From CAZCWM01 sp964622625 (lineage in GTDB: Bacteria > Planctomycetota > Phycisphaerae > Phycisphaerales > Phycisphaeraceae), in assembly GCA_964622625.1 (NCBI GenBank), contig CAZUUQ010000028.1, forward strand, positions 1 through 32,504: 32,504 nt of DNA. The letters are read 5' to 3'. The translations under genes were made by a program, and so were the position numbers. A model generated the notes under the pieces. The model searched no databases and was not told where the DNA came from. It saw nothing but the letters and a program-made list of their open reading frames with translations. How positions within the stretch are numbered: the first letter of the stretch is position 1; each line of letters begins with the position of its first letter. This document shows, in pieces, positions 32,366 to 32,504 of this stretch.

Positions 32366-32504
32366 ATGTGGCGAATCGAATGGCGTCAAAGTCCGTACGG
32401 TTCCGGCATCGGCTCCTCAGGGGCCAACGACCAGGCCTACTGGCCGGGATGGGCGGTCAAGGCGGCCATTCTGGCAGCGGTGCTGGTTGTGGCCGTCCCA
32501 CTGC
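32366..32504 (+). CDS. Start of a putative membrane protein, cut by the window edge
   Basis: An ATG at 32366 opens a frame of 46 codons that runs off the end. It begins MWRIEWRQSPYGSG and reaches a hydrophobic segment (AVKAAILAAVLVVAVPL) as in the first membrane helix of an inner-membrane protein. It is divergent from the HDOD gene. No clear Shine-Dalgarno is visible (AGGGC only). Family unknown. Confidence 0.5.
   Translation, partial: MWRIEWRQSPYGSGIGSSGANDQAYWPGWAVKAAILAAVLVVAVPL

Overview
The window is high-GC bacterial DNA in scaffolded form: two runs of exactly 100 Ns, at 2803-2902 and 22418-22517, look like scaffold placeholders. The gene content fits the Planctomycetota, most likely the class Phycisphaerae. 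Three predicted proteins end in PEP-CTERM-like sorting tails (VPEP, VPQP, IPEP), two of them carry dockerin-like repeats with an NTEDINxF signature, and the enzymes are mostly carbohydrate-active. The lineage call is inference; no rRNA or other phylogenetic marker was compared. I found no rRNA, tRNA, CRISPR array, insertion sequence or phage gene.

Region 1 (1-5.8 kb). An alpha/beta-hydrolase esterase overlaps and precedes an apiosidase-like glycoside hydrolase (TGATG overlap). A small winged-helix-like protein follows. On the minus strand a Gfo/Idh/MocA sugar dehydrogenase is coupled to a DUF3891-type protein that is interrupted by the first gap. A phytanoyl-CoA dioxygenase-like protein with a charged repeat tail diverges from the dehydrogenase.

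Region 2 (5.8-9.8 kb, minus strand). A compact run transcribed in the order tag (3-methyladenine glycosylase), an M14-like metallopeptidase with an N-terminal LamG-like domain, a second alpha/beta hydrolase and a GT2 glycosyltransferase.

Region 3 (10.0-14.4 kb). Two plus-strand genes for sorted surface proteins: a tiny one with about 22 mature residues and a double-DTG aspartyl protease with dockerin-like repeats. Their tail converges on, and overlaps, a secreted beta-lactamase-fold serine hydrolase on the minus strand.

Region 4 (14.4-24.1 kb, minus strand). A long co-oriented series, in transcription order: rpmA (L27), obg, coaX, a membrane protein, an MnmE-like GTPase, hldE, a GH130-type mannoside phosphorylase and two tandem GH5-like enzymes. 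A promoter-like sequence precedes rpmA and a terminator-like hairpin separates rpmA from obg. The last three genes look like an intracellular beta-mannoside or glucomannan pathway.

Region 5 (24.1-32.5 kb). An orphan HlyD-type adaptor, an 832-codon reading frame that joins two complete secreted cyclophilin/dockerin/PEP-CTERM units, an HAD-UbiA fusion, a MATE exporter and an HDOD signalling protein, all on the minus strand, then the start of a plus-strand gene at the edge.

The most unusual items are the fused double cyclophilin with an internal sorting signal and internal signal peptide, the family of NTEDINxF/PEP-CTERM proteins, the truncated MnmE-like GTPase, and the second gap. That gap is flanked by a 10-bp repeat; collapsing it reconstructs the end of obg precisely.
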